A DNA stretch of 64,000 nucleotides from Engraulis encrasicolus (lineage: Eukaryota; Chordata; Actinopteri; Clupeiformes; Engraulidae): positions 28,835,076 to 28,899,075 of the forward strand of contig NC_085871.1 in the NCBI RefSeq assembly GCF_034702125.1, read 5' to 3'. Shown here in pieces: positions 35,291 through 48,559 of the stretch; position 1 is the stretch's first letter; every line of letters begins with the position of its first letter. The position numbers and the translations under genes were made by a program. The notes beneath the pieces are model-generated. The model was not told where the DNA came from. It saw only the letters and a program-made list of their open reading frames with translations, and did no database searches.

Positions 35291-35765
35291 TTATTATTAT
35301 TATTACCACTTCAGTTCAGTAAACTGAAGTGATTAATTATTAATCCTTTATTATATCCCATTGGGGTACGGCCTAGGCTATAGCAGATTCATCACGTCGC
35401 GTAGGTCAGTGGTTCCCAAACTTTTTCAGCAGGGACCCCTTTTGCACTAAAGATTTTTTTGTATTTTTTATTTTTTTGCCACCCCCGTTGAAAAACACAT
35501 GCAACAATGTAAGCTGCCAGTCAAGGTCTCGTGCACAACAGTGATGCTGCTGAACCAGATCTGGGTTCTTACAGGAACTGGAAACGTGTTGGTAGTGAAC
35601 GATGTTGTGGAATGAACTTAATCCTTCAAGAAAGGGAAAGGGAGTTATTTACTGCATCATTACAAATTGTGGTAATTAGTTTCTCAGAAAAAAAACGTTG
35701 CTGTTGGTGAGTTCTGTTACCCGACTGCTTTGTGGCCTTTGCATTTGCATTTCAGGTGCCCAATT

Positions 35766-35876
<111 letters not shown>

Positions 35877-37235
35877 AGCATACCTCTCAACCAACTGTGT
35901 CTCAGCTCTTTTCCGGTAACTCATTATAAATTCAGGAATGCTGCCTCACTCAAAAAATATTACAGATAAACCTCATTGATTGTATTTTGCAGTTGACAAG
36001 AATCACTCAGCCAGGGATAGCTTACACAGGCTTTGAAAGTGATCAACTGGCCTGTTGTGGGCCCTGCATGGGAGTAATCTGTGGAATGGTGTTTTCTTCT
36101 GCATGTGAATGACTTAAATTTTGTCTATTCTTGTCACTGTTCTCCTCACTGCTGAGAAGGGGTGTGCACGATAGGCAGGCAACATTTGACACTAAATAAA
36201 AATAACATTTAAAAAAAATTAAGGTCAGGTGAGGTCAGAACCACCACAAATGGCAGATAATCCAATAATAATAATTCCAAAAATAGTAGTATTCTTTTCA
36301 CTGAGTGGCATAAAAGACAAACAGCAATTTTTTGTTAAATGTAACTAAATTGTCCAGGTCCTGTATCATGTTCCAGTCCAGTAATTGTGACAAGGCCATG
36401 GCTGACTGCTCTGTAGTGTACAAAGGAGACTGGAGGCCAATGGGGACAAATCAGCACCATGGACTGAGGCATGCCGGGGCGGTTAAGTGGGGAACTGAGT
36501 CACTGGGCAAAAAATCCTCAACTTAAAAAAGCTAATGTCAGTGGTTACGTGTAGGTTCCATTACTGTACAAATGGATACAATTCATATCTGTAACTCTTA
36601 TTTCTCATTCTCTCATTCCTGTCAAAGCAAGGGCTGGACACGGGTCTGTATCAATAATGGGGAAACCTTCCCCAGCCCTGCAAAATGATCATCCAGAAGT
36701 AAACAAGCATTCTGTTATTATCTTTGACACTTGCAGGCTTTAGTGCTGTGCTGTGCTGGCACTTCTGATCTGTATCAGTCATTTCCTGAGCAGTAATTAG
36801 CCCATCAGTCATCAGCCTGTAGTAGCAGTGGTACAACCTACTGACATGATTTCACTCAAGCAGAAACTGGTTTATCTCTTACTGCCACAGGTTCATCTCT
36901 TATGGGAAATGGGCCCTTTGCCAGCTCTTGAGATTACCAGAATGAATTTAATATATCCGTATTTTGAATTCAGTAACATTAATTGCTGTACAAAAGTACT
37001 ATCACTGAGATATCACATCTGACAAGCCATTCTTAAGATATACAGTACAAGTGATTAAATGTAAATTCCCTTTCTTCTAGTCATGCTACTGACTGGAAAA
37101 AAACCCTCCTCTGTTTTTTTTGGAAGGGGTGCATGTGAGCAACCATGTTTATCATGTCAACAGGACAGCTGTCAGAGCAGCAGAGTGGGGACAAAGACAC
37201 ACATGCATTTTGTATAAAGGAATGTGCGTTATATA

Positions 37236-37561
37236 AGGGGTTCCCAAACTTAAGCATGCCAAGGCCCTCTGATACAGGTTGTGCCACGTTATTTTTTCTG
37301 TGCAACCAGTTTCACAACTCGTTGAAGTTGGTGCATTTCGTAACCCATTCAAGTACTACAGAAAAGATAATACATATATAACATAGTAAGGAAGAAAATT
37401 ATTCTATTGGGATTGTTTGGCTTATTCTTGGTTCATTTTGGCTACTTAGTTATTCAATTGATTAAATTATTGATTTTATTTCATTATATTTTCCTGCCTA
37501 CTTGCCGCGGCCCCTCTAGCACCCCCTCATGGCCCCCGGCCCCCACTTTGAAAACCACTGT
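37236..37561. mobile_element. hAT-type MITE in the copy C 5' flank
   Basis: The left end reads AGGGGTTCCCAAACT and the right end CTTTGAAAACCACTGT, flanked by GTTATAT (37228-37235 and 37562-37568). The block Q flank keeps a left-truncated copy (about 50975-51000 and 51583-51826, itself split by another insertion). The copy A flank lacks it near 2770, so it entered before blocks P and Q separated. Confidence 0.75.
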
Positions 37562-38269
37562 GTTATATTTCAGTTCATACTGTATAATTATGGGATGCCC
37601 TGGCATTTGGGATGTAAGACAATCTGGCTTTGCTGTGATGTGTGTTTACTGTACACTCTCTCCTGTGTGGTTATGTTTGCCTGCTTGTTTTGTCAGTCTA
37701 TTGGTTTTGCAATTAGGTGATGTCTTGTCATGCAGGTCAATTTCATGAATATTACCTGAGCCTCACTCTCTGCCAAACACTACCTAAACATGACCCAAAT
37801 CATTCCTCCTCTCACATCCTTGGCCTTTTTGAGGCCCTGCCCATGCACTATCTACACAGTATAGATTTATGACCGTTCATTTAATAGGCTACCTCTTATC
37901 AGTTGCATCTTGAAGCAATACCATATTTTCATTACCCTTGTCACCCAACAGGGTGGAGAGGTTACCCAACAGCGGTGGAATCGTCTCTCTCATAGAGGAA
38001 AACAGGGAGAAGGTTCAATCCTCCATGAAATTTCACGACATGGAAAGTGGCAACCTGAACTGAGAGGGGCCAGTGACCTTTGACTAACAAGATTGCAAAC
38101 ATTATTTCAAAGTTGAGAAATGTTTAGCTGTCTATTGCATGATATTGTTTAGAATTGTAGCTTTGCTTTAGACTCAAGTTTAGAGTGTCAGAATAAAAAC
38201 ACTTTTACAACATATTTGTGGTTTGAACATTGCAGCCGAGTAGGCCATGGCAGGTTCTGGCCTCTGAAT

Positions 38270-38530
38270 GACAAAAGACCAACAAAGGTCGGCGTCTGCG
38301 CCTGAACTTAATACTCGTGTATTGCTTGGTGCGTGCACTCCCAAAAAGTAGTAATCACTCAAGATAATGGAAAAAATGAGGCGCACACAAGACTTGTGTG
38401 AAAAAGTGTATTGAAGCCGAAAATAAACAACAGAAGTCTAAGGTTAACTGGAGAAACAGACGTTTCGGAGCTAGCCCATTCTACATGTTATCAAAAAGAG
38501 CTTTTATGGGAATTCAAGTCCTAATGCAAT
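38270..38530. other. Rearranged junction that truncated copy C
   Basis: The first part (to about 38344) matches 52530-52608. The next part (about 38360-38485, 'gataatgg' to 'agcccattct') matches 52625-52750 in inverted orientation. The sequence then enters intron 3 of the dermatopontin-like gene directly. The junction replaces promoter and exons 1-3. Confidence 0.7.
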
Positions 38531-38538
38531 CATTTCAG

Positions 38539-39476
38539 ATGGATCATCGGCCAAGAGAACTAAGAGACATGTAAACTCCTTCAATGGGTACTTCTACGCT
38601 GTCTGTCCATCCGGTCAAACCATCTCTAGGATTTCCAGGTTAGTGATGAACTCTTTTCAGGCTTTTAAACTTTCAATGTTTGTCAATAATGTGGCCTATT
38701 CTCACTTTCTCCCACTCCAGTTACCACAGTAATGCCTATGAGGATCGTCGGTTCAGCTTCAGCTGCAAATCCACATTCAGCTCCACCCCCACGTGCACTG
38801 GTAGTGGTTATGTGAACAGCTTTAATGGCGTTCTCTCCTACACCTGCCCTTCCAACTACGTCATGTCAGGAGTAGCCAGCTATCACAACAACTACTACCA
38901 GGACCGCAGGTAACCTCAATCATATACCGTCAGTGAATACAATCAACTTCATTGGATTTCATTTCAAAACATTTCTCTTTCTCGAATACAGTTGTAATCA
39001 ATGACTACACCTATTGTTTCATGCTCCTGAAAAGTAACTGAGGGTGATCAAGAAGCTGAAAAGTCTGCATACTTCAGAACAGGATAAGTATTATACTGGT
39101 TCCTCTGATGTAATGACTTGTCCTCCATTTTGTGTCAGGTTCTACATCAGGTGTTGCAGAGCCCCTGGCCATTACCACCACAGCTGCCGTTGGACCCCCT
39201 GGGTGAACTACTATGAGGAGTACTTCAACTGGTATGTGCCCAACTACAACTACCTGGCCGGAGTCTACTCCATCCACCACAACTCTCCCCAGTAAGTGTC
39301 CCATACTCTTCCTTGATGACATTTTATAGTTCTATAAAACCATATTCAACAAGTGCTACCAGGTATTGATAGAAATGCATAACAAATGCATGTCTCTCTT
39401 CTAATTTTCTCTCTTATGTCCTTCACCTCATTATAGGGATCGCCGCTTCAGGTTCCTCTACTGTGCAAAATACTGA
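38539..39476 (+). pseudogene. Dermatopontin-like copy C, 5'-truncated (exons 4-7)
   Basis: Exons 38539-38638, 38721-38909, 39139-39291 and 39437-39476 have intact splice sites and an open joined frame ending A-K-Y-stop. The R-T-K-R cleavage site, three DRRF motifs and eight Cys are kept. The promoter, signal-peptide exon and acidic exons 2-3 are missing and a rearranged repeat lies directly upstream, so no secreted product can be made from this locus alone. Differences from copy A include A-V-C-P-S-G-Q in exon 4. The downstream hexamer is AATACA. I call it a pseudogene because it lacks a start, though the remaining exons are undamaged and could be captured by another promoter. Confidence 0.85.
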
Positions 39477-40640
39477 CCGCAACCATCACAAGAAAGCCCT
39501 GCAAGATCCTGAAAACAATGTTTCTGAAAGGGGCCTTTGTGTCCTGACTCGTGATACTGTGTTATCGGTCCTTTGCATGTCCAACTTTATTTTTTAATAT
39601 AGGCCTGCTGTGTATCTCTACTGTAGGAATTGTAGTTTTTAATATTCGTGATTCCTACCCAATGATCATACCATGGATGACAACCTGAAAAAGAATGTTT
39701 AAATAAGTTTAATATGTTTTTGCTTCAATACATTTCTCTAAACATAAAGCTGACTGCTTACATCTGTACTCTTTATGAACAAACAATTTACCTGTACAAG
39801 AGAGAATCTACACATGGGAAAATATTAATTTTTTAGCATTATTCCAATAATAGTTTTGAAAATGAAGAGTTTCAGTTCCACCAACAGCAGGTGTCCCCTG
39901 GACATTCACCAGATGGAGTACAGTACAGTACACGTTATAGGTGTCAATTATCAACACTGAACAACATTATTAACACTGAATAACATTATTAACATTTTAA
40001 CTATGAAAAATAAAGTAAACCGTCTGCTTGTATTGCTGTGCTCAGGGGTGGGGGTGCTGTTCAATACCCGTTGGAGGAAAGACAGAGATATTGGGGGAGT
40101 CTAGCCTATATGTTTAGCCATGTTTATCACTTTATCAACATGTTTAATCACCCACCCCCATTCTCCATATCTTGCTCTGCCTTTCCTCAATGGCCATGTG
40201 TGTGCCTGTGTTATATCTATGAGAAGGTTCCAGAGCATCGTAGAAACACTCAATACACTTCACCAGAGGGAGCCCATAGACCAGGCAGAGTGCAAGTGCA
40301 CGTCTGTGTGTACTGTATGTGTCTGTGTGTGAGTCTCTCTGTGTGTACTGTATCTGTTCTACTGTATGTATATCTGTTTGCATGTGTCTGTCTGTGTGGA
40401 CTGTGTGAACTGTTTGCATGTGTCTGTGTGTACTATATACTGTGTCTATTTGCATGTCTGCATCTGTGTGTACTGTTCATGTACTGTATGCGTCTGTTTG
40501 CATGTGTGGGTGTTGTGTACCAGATCAGTGGCATCAATACTAGGGTTGCCACCTGTCCCGTTGTTCCCTGATTGTCACGGTTGTTAATGGTTTATCCAGG
40601 GTAAAAACAAGAGCTTTCTTGGACACTGAATGAAGGGAGC
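39477..40640. repeat. 3' flank of C with TG-rich minisatellite
   Basis: This is homologous to 13059-14279. The TG-rich tract at about 40300-40510 is shorter than in block P. No gene is seen. Confidence 0.65.
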
Positions 40641-41857
40641 TTAAGTTGGTGTCGTTGAAGAGCTTCTGGGAGAGGAAGTCTTCTTATGCTGTTTGCAGTG
40701 GTAGGGCTTCTCTTTGGTGTGTGTAAGCTGGTGTAGTTTAAGTGAGCTTACGTGCCGAAAACGCCTCTTACACTGTTTGCACTGATGGGGCATCTCTCCT
40801 GTATGAATGAGCAGGTGTTCTTTGAGATGTGATGCCAGCAGAAACCTTTTCCTGCACTGTTTACATTGATGGGTTTTCTCTCCTGTGTGAATGAGCTGAT
40901 GTCGTTTTAGACTCCCCGCCAGGGTAAAACATTTGCCACACTGTTTACATTGATGGGTTTTCTCTCCTGTGTGAATGAGTTGGTGTGTTTTGAGATGATC
41001 TGTCCGTGTAAAACATTTGCCACACTGTTTACATTGATGGGCCTTTACTCCTGTGTGTGTGAGTTGGTGTTTTTTGAGATTATCTGTCCGGGTAAAACAT
41101 TTGCCACACTGTTTACATTGATGGGCTTTCTCTCCTATGTGTGTAAGTTGGTGTAGTTTGAGACTCCCCGCCTGTGTAAAACATTTGCCACACTGTCCAC
41201 ACTGATGGGCCTTTACTCCCGTGTGTGTAAGCTGGTGTCGTTTAAGTGATGTTGCGTACCGAAAATGCCTCTTGCACTGTTTGCACTGATGGGGCATCTC
41301 TCCTGTGTGAATGAGCTGGTGTAGTTTGAGACTCCCCGCGCGGGGAAAACATTTGCCACACTGTTTACATTGATGGGCTTTCTCTCCTGTGTGTGTAAGT
41401 TGGTGTGTTTTGAGATTACTTGCCTGGTTAAAACATTTGCCACACTGTCCACACTGATGGGCCTTTACTCCTGTGTGAATGAGCTGGTGTAGTTTTAGAT
41501 AATCTGCCCGTATAAAACATTTGCCACACTGTCCACACTGATGGGCCTTCACTCCTGTGTGTGTAAGCTGGTGCCTTTTAAGATTTGCTGCTGTACTAAA
41601 ACCTTTCCCACACTGTCCACACTGATTGGGCTCATCTTCGGTGTGAATGCTCTGATGCCTCTTCAAACACTTCTTTGTAATGAAAGGTTTTCCAATGACA
41701 GAGCAATGAAGTGGCTTCCCTTGATGGGTTTGCTGATGTGCTTTTAGAGTTTTCACGTTATTGAAACCAGAACAGAGATACTTCTTCAATGTGGTCTCTG
41801 GGGCTGCAGTAGATTTAGGAACAGCTGACAAAGCAGGTTGGGACCCTCCTCCTGTTC
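40641..41857 (-). CDS. ZnF2 terminal exon: eleven-finger C2H2 array
   Basis: Two degenerate units (YLCSGFNNVKTLKAH and HCSVIGKPFITKKC) precede eleven intact 28-residue fingers and the same broken final unit as ZnF1. The first and last fingers align with ZnF1, but the middle differs in number and order. Helices such as R-D-N-K, R-D-H-T and N-S-N-T at -1/2/3/6 occur only here. One linker reads THIGEKAH. Confidence 0.92.
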
Positions 41858-44142
41858 CTGCACCAAAAACACAAAACAATCATAAATCTTCATCTTAGGT
41901 ATCCCTGCATATTAGCCAAGCATGCAAAAATATGCACACATATATACATACATACATACTGTGATTTTATTTTTGTGATTTTATTCACGATTCAAACTAC
42001 AAATGAACTGAGAAAAACAAGTTCAATTTTACTTGAAGCATCAGAATAAAAACACAAAAGTATAAAAGGAAGATTATTAAAATCTGTTTAGATAAGTAAA
42101 AGGACCGGAAAGAAGTTGGGTTTTATTACCTTGTTGTACTGTAGTGAGTACTGAGTGAGCAAAGAAAGGAAAAGGGTCTCTATGCTGAGTAGCTACGTAT
42201 CTGTGCTCTTTTAATGAAGTGTTCATGGAAGTGATATTGTGAAATGTGTTCAAGTTTAATGTTGCAACACAACTAATTAGGCAACGAATTAAAAACCAGC
42301 ATTTTGAAACAAACATGTTTCCTATGTGAAACAGAATTTAGCCTTCACATTTTTTTTCACATTTCAGTGTGGCCGTCACATCATAAATAAGCTTAATGGA
42401 GTTATAGTTTGCACCTTAGTAAGTGTCTTACTTCTTTCTAGGTCAAGATTTCATGTTACATATGAAGAGCTCTTTTCCAAAACGCTATATACACCATTTT
42501 TGACTTTTTGCATTTTAATATTGGAATTGTGAATTCTTGCCATTCAAATATTTTGAGAACATACTTTAAAACCTCTATAAAAATGCATTTTTCAATGCAT
42601 TTCAATGGAATGCCCAATACAAAAATGTCAATTTCCCAACATTCTATGAAATGGATATATCTCATTTTGGAAAAGAGCTCTTCATATGTAATATTATTAC
42701 GATGGGGAATGTGCTGTGTCTACCAGCCGTTTTTGCTTACAAAAGAGCGATTAGTAGACAAACTAAAAGTAATACACAATATATTTAAATGGGGCTTTGC
42801 AATGTTTTCTGTTGTGGTAGATGCCTCTCTGCCTCATGTTGGCGTGTGTAGGCGCACTGCAAACATTGAAACCTGTCTATAGATGAAAGAACCAGAATAA
42901 AAACACAAAAAAGATCTTGAGTTTTTAGCGTGTGCAGAACCAGAGCATAGGTGTGTTGATCATGTTATGACAAAAGGTAACCATGGCTGTATCAAGGTGA
43001 ACATTGCTACAAAATAAGAAATAAGAATCCTTCCAGGGAGAGAGTGAGTGAGTGAGAAATTTCTTACCAGTTTTGGGGTTTTCTCCATCTTTGTTATTCT
43101 GGTGGTCTTGTGTTCTTTGCTGACCTTGTGTTGCACAGCAGTCGACCACTTGCACTGATAACCTCCTGCACTTGACCAGGGACGGTGGATCTGGAAGGGA
43201 CTGGCTCATCACAGAACTGAAGACTGGAGCCATGTCTGAAGCTAAACTGGCGACTGGAGCCATGTCTGAAGCTGAGCTGACGACTGGAGCCTTGTCTGAG
43301 CTGATGACTGGAGACATGTCTGAAGCTGAACTGACGACGTGAGTCATGTCTGAGCTGACGACTGGAGCCTTGTCTGAGCTGACGACTGGAGTCGTGTCTG
43401 AGCTGACGACTGGAGCCAGGTCTGATTTTTCATCTTCTTCCTAAAGCCCATCAATGGAGGACAGGACAAAGAACATTTTCAAACAGTTTCTGTAATTGAT
43501 GCTTTTAATATTCTTCTTGTAATGTCAGGTCATTTCATTCAAACTATGCATTTTGTCTTTAATGGAGGACGGGGGAAAACAGAATAAGTTTATGGCATCA
43601 GCATGAGTACGTAGATCAAAGAAGTCTTGAGCTAATAGCAGTATCAGTGGATATCTAAAAACAACCATTTGTTCAAACATATATACTAAATTACATATAA
43701 AACTGACTTCATAATTTCAGTAAAAATGTCTCTCTACCTGCACCGGTTCAGATTTGATATCTGCAGATGAGGAGGAGATCTGTTCTGGGGCAGAGTTAGT
43801 TTCATCTACAGAACAAATAAAATAAAAAACCAGATCAACAACAATTAAAAGCACAAATAGTCTTGTGTGGCAGACCAGTTCAGTTAAGTACACAGGATTG
43901 TATCAAATGTGTATTAGTCAGCAGACATTTGTTTGCCACCTTGTAAAATAGTAAAATCAAATGGGAACAAAAGAAGAACTCATATATCAGTTTCTATTTA
44001 ACCCAGGCCCCTGGAGTGAGTATCCATCATGACCTCTGGCTTTGACACTAAGGTGACATGACAGTCAAACACTCCCACAACCCCAGTGATGATCCAAATA
44101 GCACACCAAACTTTTCAGCAAGAAGATGGGCACTGGTGGATA

Positions 44143-44236
<94 letters not shown>

Positions 44237-44443
44237 CTAAAACCTCCTGTCAAGCTTAAGCATGTGTGCTGTGTGTGGACGTGTTACAACACAGACATAG
44301 GGCTGAGGTAGAGACAAAAACCCCTAGATCCATGTTTACTGTTTATTTTGATTCAGACTCTCAGACTCTTTTATCCATAGCAACTATAGCCTAGTACTGA
44401 TACAAATAGAAAATATGGTTGTGAGGGTTTTAGTCATCTTTTT

Positions 44444-44477
<34 letters not shown>

Positions 44478-44600
44478 ATACCAGATTGGGTACACTGATA
44501 TCCATCAGCAACAGCCGCATAATATTCTTCCTCTTTAATGCCAGTGTCTGCATTCTGCACCTCCTCTTTCTGCAAAACAGCAAATATTATATTGTATGAC

Positions 44601-44640
<40 letters not shown>

Positions 44641-46097
44641 GGAGGGTTAACATATCACCACATTGGGCTGGCTCTCTCCTTCCTGCAGTCCTTCAGTCAC
44701 GTCCTGAATCGTCCTGCAGAAGACACAGATCGCAGAGGTCAAAGTTCAAAGTAAATTGGCAGTTAAATGTCAATGTTCAATGGGGTGCCAAAGTCACACC
44801 CTTCTACTTCTACTGATGGAGCATGGGTCACAACTCACAAAATTGTTGAAAGAAAGTGAATAGGGCGAATCCAGCTCAATCCTGATTGCGTTTCAGATGT
44901 GTCCTGGATTTCACATATGGCAACAGTGAATTTTAAATATTTGGATTGGCGTTGAAAAGTAGTTTTCGACAGGCAACAAATGTTACTTTAGTTTTTGAGC
45001 AAGAGTAGATAATAGATTAACGTGCGCCTCATGCATTTCATGTGAACTGAGGCTGAAGGCGCACAGTCGGCCCTACCACGTACCGCGGCTCAAGTGGCTG
45101 CATGTCAAACATGCAACTTCTCTTGTGTAGTGAAAATAATTAAGCTTATGTATTTTGGTATGCACACAACTCACATAAATTCTGAGGTACAGCATATGGG
45201 TGATTTAGGGGTTAAGGCAAGGTGTATCAGAAAATAGGGCGGAGACTTCAGAACCTTGTCAAGGTACTATGCTAGAGGTTTAACCATTCCTCTGTGTTTG
45301 AGTGTGTGTGTGTGTGTGTATGTGTGTGTGTGTGTGTACCTGCAATTGCTCTGATGGCTCTGCAGCAGCTCTTCCAGGTCTGCCAGTTCATTCGTCAGGA
45401 CAGCAATACGCTGCATGAGACATAAGCATACTCACTCAATGTACTCGATAATGTAATCGATAAAAGCAAAACATTTTTTACTAATGGCCTGTTAATGCAG
45501 TTCCGGTGTTGTTATCTGTGTTCATGGGGAGATTTGTTACAGTTCATCAACAAGTGAATCTGAGACAGCAAACGAACAGCCCATTTCATTCACCATAGTG
45601 ATGGGTAAGTCTATATTTTACAAAATTGGACAGAAAAACGTTGATGTTGGTTTGAAGTAAACTGGACCAATGAGCTGACTGCTAGAAAAGGTGGACCAAC
45701 ATTATATTGCACCCTATGGGTTTGGAATGGGATGGCACTTCAGTTTGCAGATGGCTGGAGCCATGTCTGAGCTAGACACAGGCAGAGGTGTCAAAAGTAA
45801 AAGTAAAAGTACATTTGTGGTGCAATTACAACACTGGCACATGGCATTACATAGCTGTTACACCATTTACTCCATTGTACCTAATGAGATAGACTGTTAC
45901 TGACTGTTGTTACTGAAAAAATAGACAGGCCTACTGGTTACTCAGATAAGTTACTTGTGTTCGAAGAAACTGTGTTCATGTTTCTTACTTTTGACACCTC
46001 TGGACACAGGTACATCCAGCTGCAGCCTGCAGGATGGGAACCAATGTGTGACATCACACAATGCCAGCACCAGCCCCATATGTCATCCCATATAAAT

Positions 46098-46177
<80 letters not shown>

Positions 46178-47127
46178 ATACCATCACATTGGGCTGACTC
46201 TCTCCTTCCTGCAGTCCTTCAGTCACTTCCTGAATCGTCCTGCAGGAGACACAGATCTCAGAGGTCAAAGTTCAAAAGTTAACTGACAGTTCATGTCAAT
46301 AGTTGTGTTTGCAATGAAGCAGATTTTGCTTGATCATGAGCAAAATCATCTGCTTGGTCTTCGAATGGTGGGGTTGAATGCTTAGCAAACAAGGTGCAGA
46401 AATATCTAATGTCACTTCCCAAGACATAAAAAACGCTGTTTCCTACTTGAAGCAGCGAGTGAACTTCAGTGTGTGTGTGTGTACCTGCAACTACTCTGGT
46501 GGCTCTGCATCTGCTGTTGCAGGTCAGTCAGTTCATTCGTCAGGATTGCAATACTCTGCAGAAAACAAGCAAACACACCCAGTCAATGTACATCCATCAA
46601 ATCATACATAATGACTGCAAGTATGACAACACAGTTCCTTCCATTCCCCTGTATTTTTATCTGTGTTTATATGAGGGGGAAATTGTTGTTTTACAAACAG
46701 GTGATGCTGGGACAACACACTAGCAGTTGAAGGTGAAAATTGTGCACATCCCAGGAAAAGGTGCAGGACAAAGGCTGACTGTAGTTTCAAAGTGAGAGGT
46801 CCACACACTTAAAATCCTTTTTGTTTTCTTTTATTATTTCATGGCTGGATTACGTTTCGACTTCACAGTCACAATCAGATTCCAGATGAAGACTGTGACG
46901 TCGAAACCATGAAATAATAAAAGAAAACAAAAAGGATTTTAATCGTGCGGACAGCTCACTTTGAAACAACACACTAGCAGCCCATTTCTATATTCCATTT
47001 ATCCATTCATTCCATATATTTTACAAAATGGGAAAGGAAAATGTTGCAGCTAGTTTAAAGTAAACTGCACCATTTTTTAGGGGCCACAGTGACAGACTTA
47101 TCATATTTATCTTCATAACAGTCATAT

Positions 47128-47214
<87 letters not shown>

Positions 47215-48559
47215 GTTTGGCTTGTGTTAAGGAGTTGTCCTTGTTCTCCAGTTGTTTCTGTAGTTCATCCACCTGGAGCTTCAGCTGCCGGTTTGACTCC
47301 ACCTGCTCTGATAGGCTCCTTCCATTCTCAGCCGCCCTCTCTTCCAGACGATGGATTAACATGCACAGAGTTGTGTTCCTCTGGACCTCATTCTGATTGA
47401 AACAAACACACACACACACACACACACACAGTTGCTTGTTACAAAGCACAACCAGTAAAAAACTAAAAGTAAAAGGTGTGTATATTACCTTGCCAACTAT
47501 TTCATTTCTGATTACTAAAGTGTTTCCTACCTGCAATGCTTCTGTGATGAATTGGCTGGCCTTCTCAAGGTCACTGCAGGCTTGTTTGTGACTTGCAGCA
47601 ACATGGTGGGAAATAGCATTTATCTACAAGCAAATGCATAGGGGAGACTGGGGTTGGTTGTTTACATTTAGCCTACTCATTTACTTACATGTAATTCAAC
47701 GAAAACGCAGGGAAACCATTTCCATACAGATTCAATGTGTCCCAATGTTTGTTTTTGTCTTCGAAGGATGGGTGTAAAAAAGGCACCTTGCACAACTGTG
47801 ACAACCAACACAATTGTCATTATAGAGCTCTTCAGCGTTGACGTCAACTTGTATGCGGCGTTTGGACTACCGGTTCCATGGCGATTTTTTACATTGCAAA
47901 ACGCCATAGAGATTCAGGTTTGGCAAAAATATAAGTTGCACGGCAACAACGAACATTAGCGTGTCCCCGCATCCCTTTCTCATTAGTGGAAGGGATCGTA
48001 TCATCATGTTGGTGTATTCACATGTTAAATCATGACGATTATAATTCAATATTGCTAACCCCTTTCTGATCATTAAAACTTCCGAACTACATACTTTCCT
48101 TTGGTTGCCATGGGTACAACCTTCCGCACGTACATGCCGTTAGACACAGGCGCCGCTTCTGTAGTCACCAAAAGCTTCCGGGTTTAGCATATGGACGCAA
48201 CATCGTATTTATGTCGAAGTTTGACACAAAATGATCAACCATGTCATACCTACGGCCTATTTTTAACACCCTCGACAGTTTGCGGGGGTTCGCTAAGCGC
48301 GTGCTTGCACTCGGAGCTTATTTGAAATTTACCCCTATTCATTCCCAATGGAGGCCGGAAGCCGATAGGAACCAGGACGTCCTTAAATGCTAACATGAAA
48401 GACTACAATCTACTACATGCTTCCGCTTCCGCTGAAGAACTCTATTACCATTACAGGGAGTCCCTCACATACTACAGAGAATAATTTATCTCCACTCACC
48501 TCAAAGTCCATTGGTGCAAGGAATGTGTCTTTGGCTGGGACTTCAAGACATCGGTTCAG
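40641..48559 (-). CDS. ZnF2: coiled-coil / acidic-repeat / C2H2 zinc-finger protein, paralog of ZnF1
   Basis: Exons in transcript order are 48559-48500, 47623-47531, 47392-47213, 46555-46485, 46239-46182, 45410-45340, 44713-44659, 44569-44482, 43805-43738, 43440-43068 and 41857-40641. The frame is open for 777 codons if counted from the position of the ZnF1 start. That codon is CTG here, not ATG; the next in-frame ATG (residue 17) would give 761 aa. The exon 7 donor GT has become AT, and a GT three bases upstream (GTGATA) restores splicing with loss of one Val. Exon 8 is 9 nt shorter and exon 10 is 48 nt longer than in ZnF1. The array has two degenerate and eleven intact C2H2 fingers. Neighbouring copy C is tail-to-tail with it. 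It may be active from Met17 or may be starting to decay. Confidence 0.82.
42465..42682. mobile_element. 218-bp MITE in ZnF2 intron 10
   Basis: The ends AAGAGCTCTTTTCCAAAA and the complement are flanked by CATATG (42459-42464 and 42683-42688). ZnF1 has the empty site 'ttacatatgtaat' (about 16143-16155). The duplication could be 5-6 bp because CATATG is itself palindromic. Confidence 0.85.
43068..43440 (-). CDS. ZnF2 exon 10: coding minisatellite, longer allele
   Basis: The exon has the same plan as in ZnF1 with extra S-S-D-[TK]-[TA]-P-V-V units (16 codons more). Frame and the unique PDPPSLVKCRRLSV tail are kept. Confidence 0.85.
44147..44235. repeat. (TG)n microsatellite
   Basis: A pure TG tract between ZnF2 exons 8 and 9. 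ZnF1 has only a short tract at the equivalent place (17605-17628). Confidence 0.9.
46100..46172. repeat. (GA)n microsatellite next to ZnF2 exon 5
   Basis: A pure GA tract of about 73 bp begins about 10 bp from the exon 5 donor; ZnF1 has about 18 bp there (19620-19637). A comparable (GA)n lies near exon 7 of ZnF1 (17761-17811). Confidence 0.9.
46797..46951. repeat. Palindromic element in ZnF2 intron 3
   Basis: This is the same palindrome as 25930-26097, with a small deletion in the right arm. Its presence at the same intronic position in both paralogs dates it before the duplication. Confidence 0.8.
47134..47212. repeat. (CA)n microsatellite abutting ZnF2 exon 3 donor
   Basis: The tract runs directly into the donor, so the transcript reads CAG then GTGTGTGT. 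It is the counterpart of 26246-26340. Confidence 0.9.
47824..48443 (-). mobile_element. 620-bp short-TIR element in ZnF2 intron 1
   Basis: It has the same length and nearly the same sequence as 33515-34134 but the opposite orientation. ZnF1 has the empty site 'cattattaccattac' (about 34552-34566). The duplication at the ends is TAT or AT. Confidence 0.88.
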
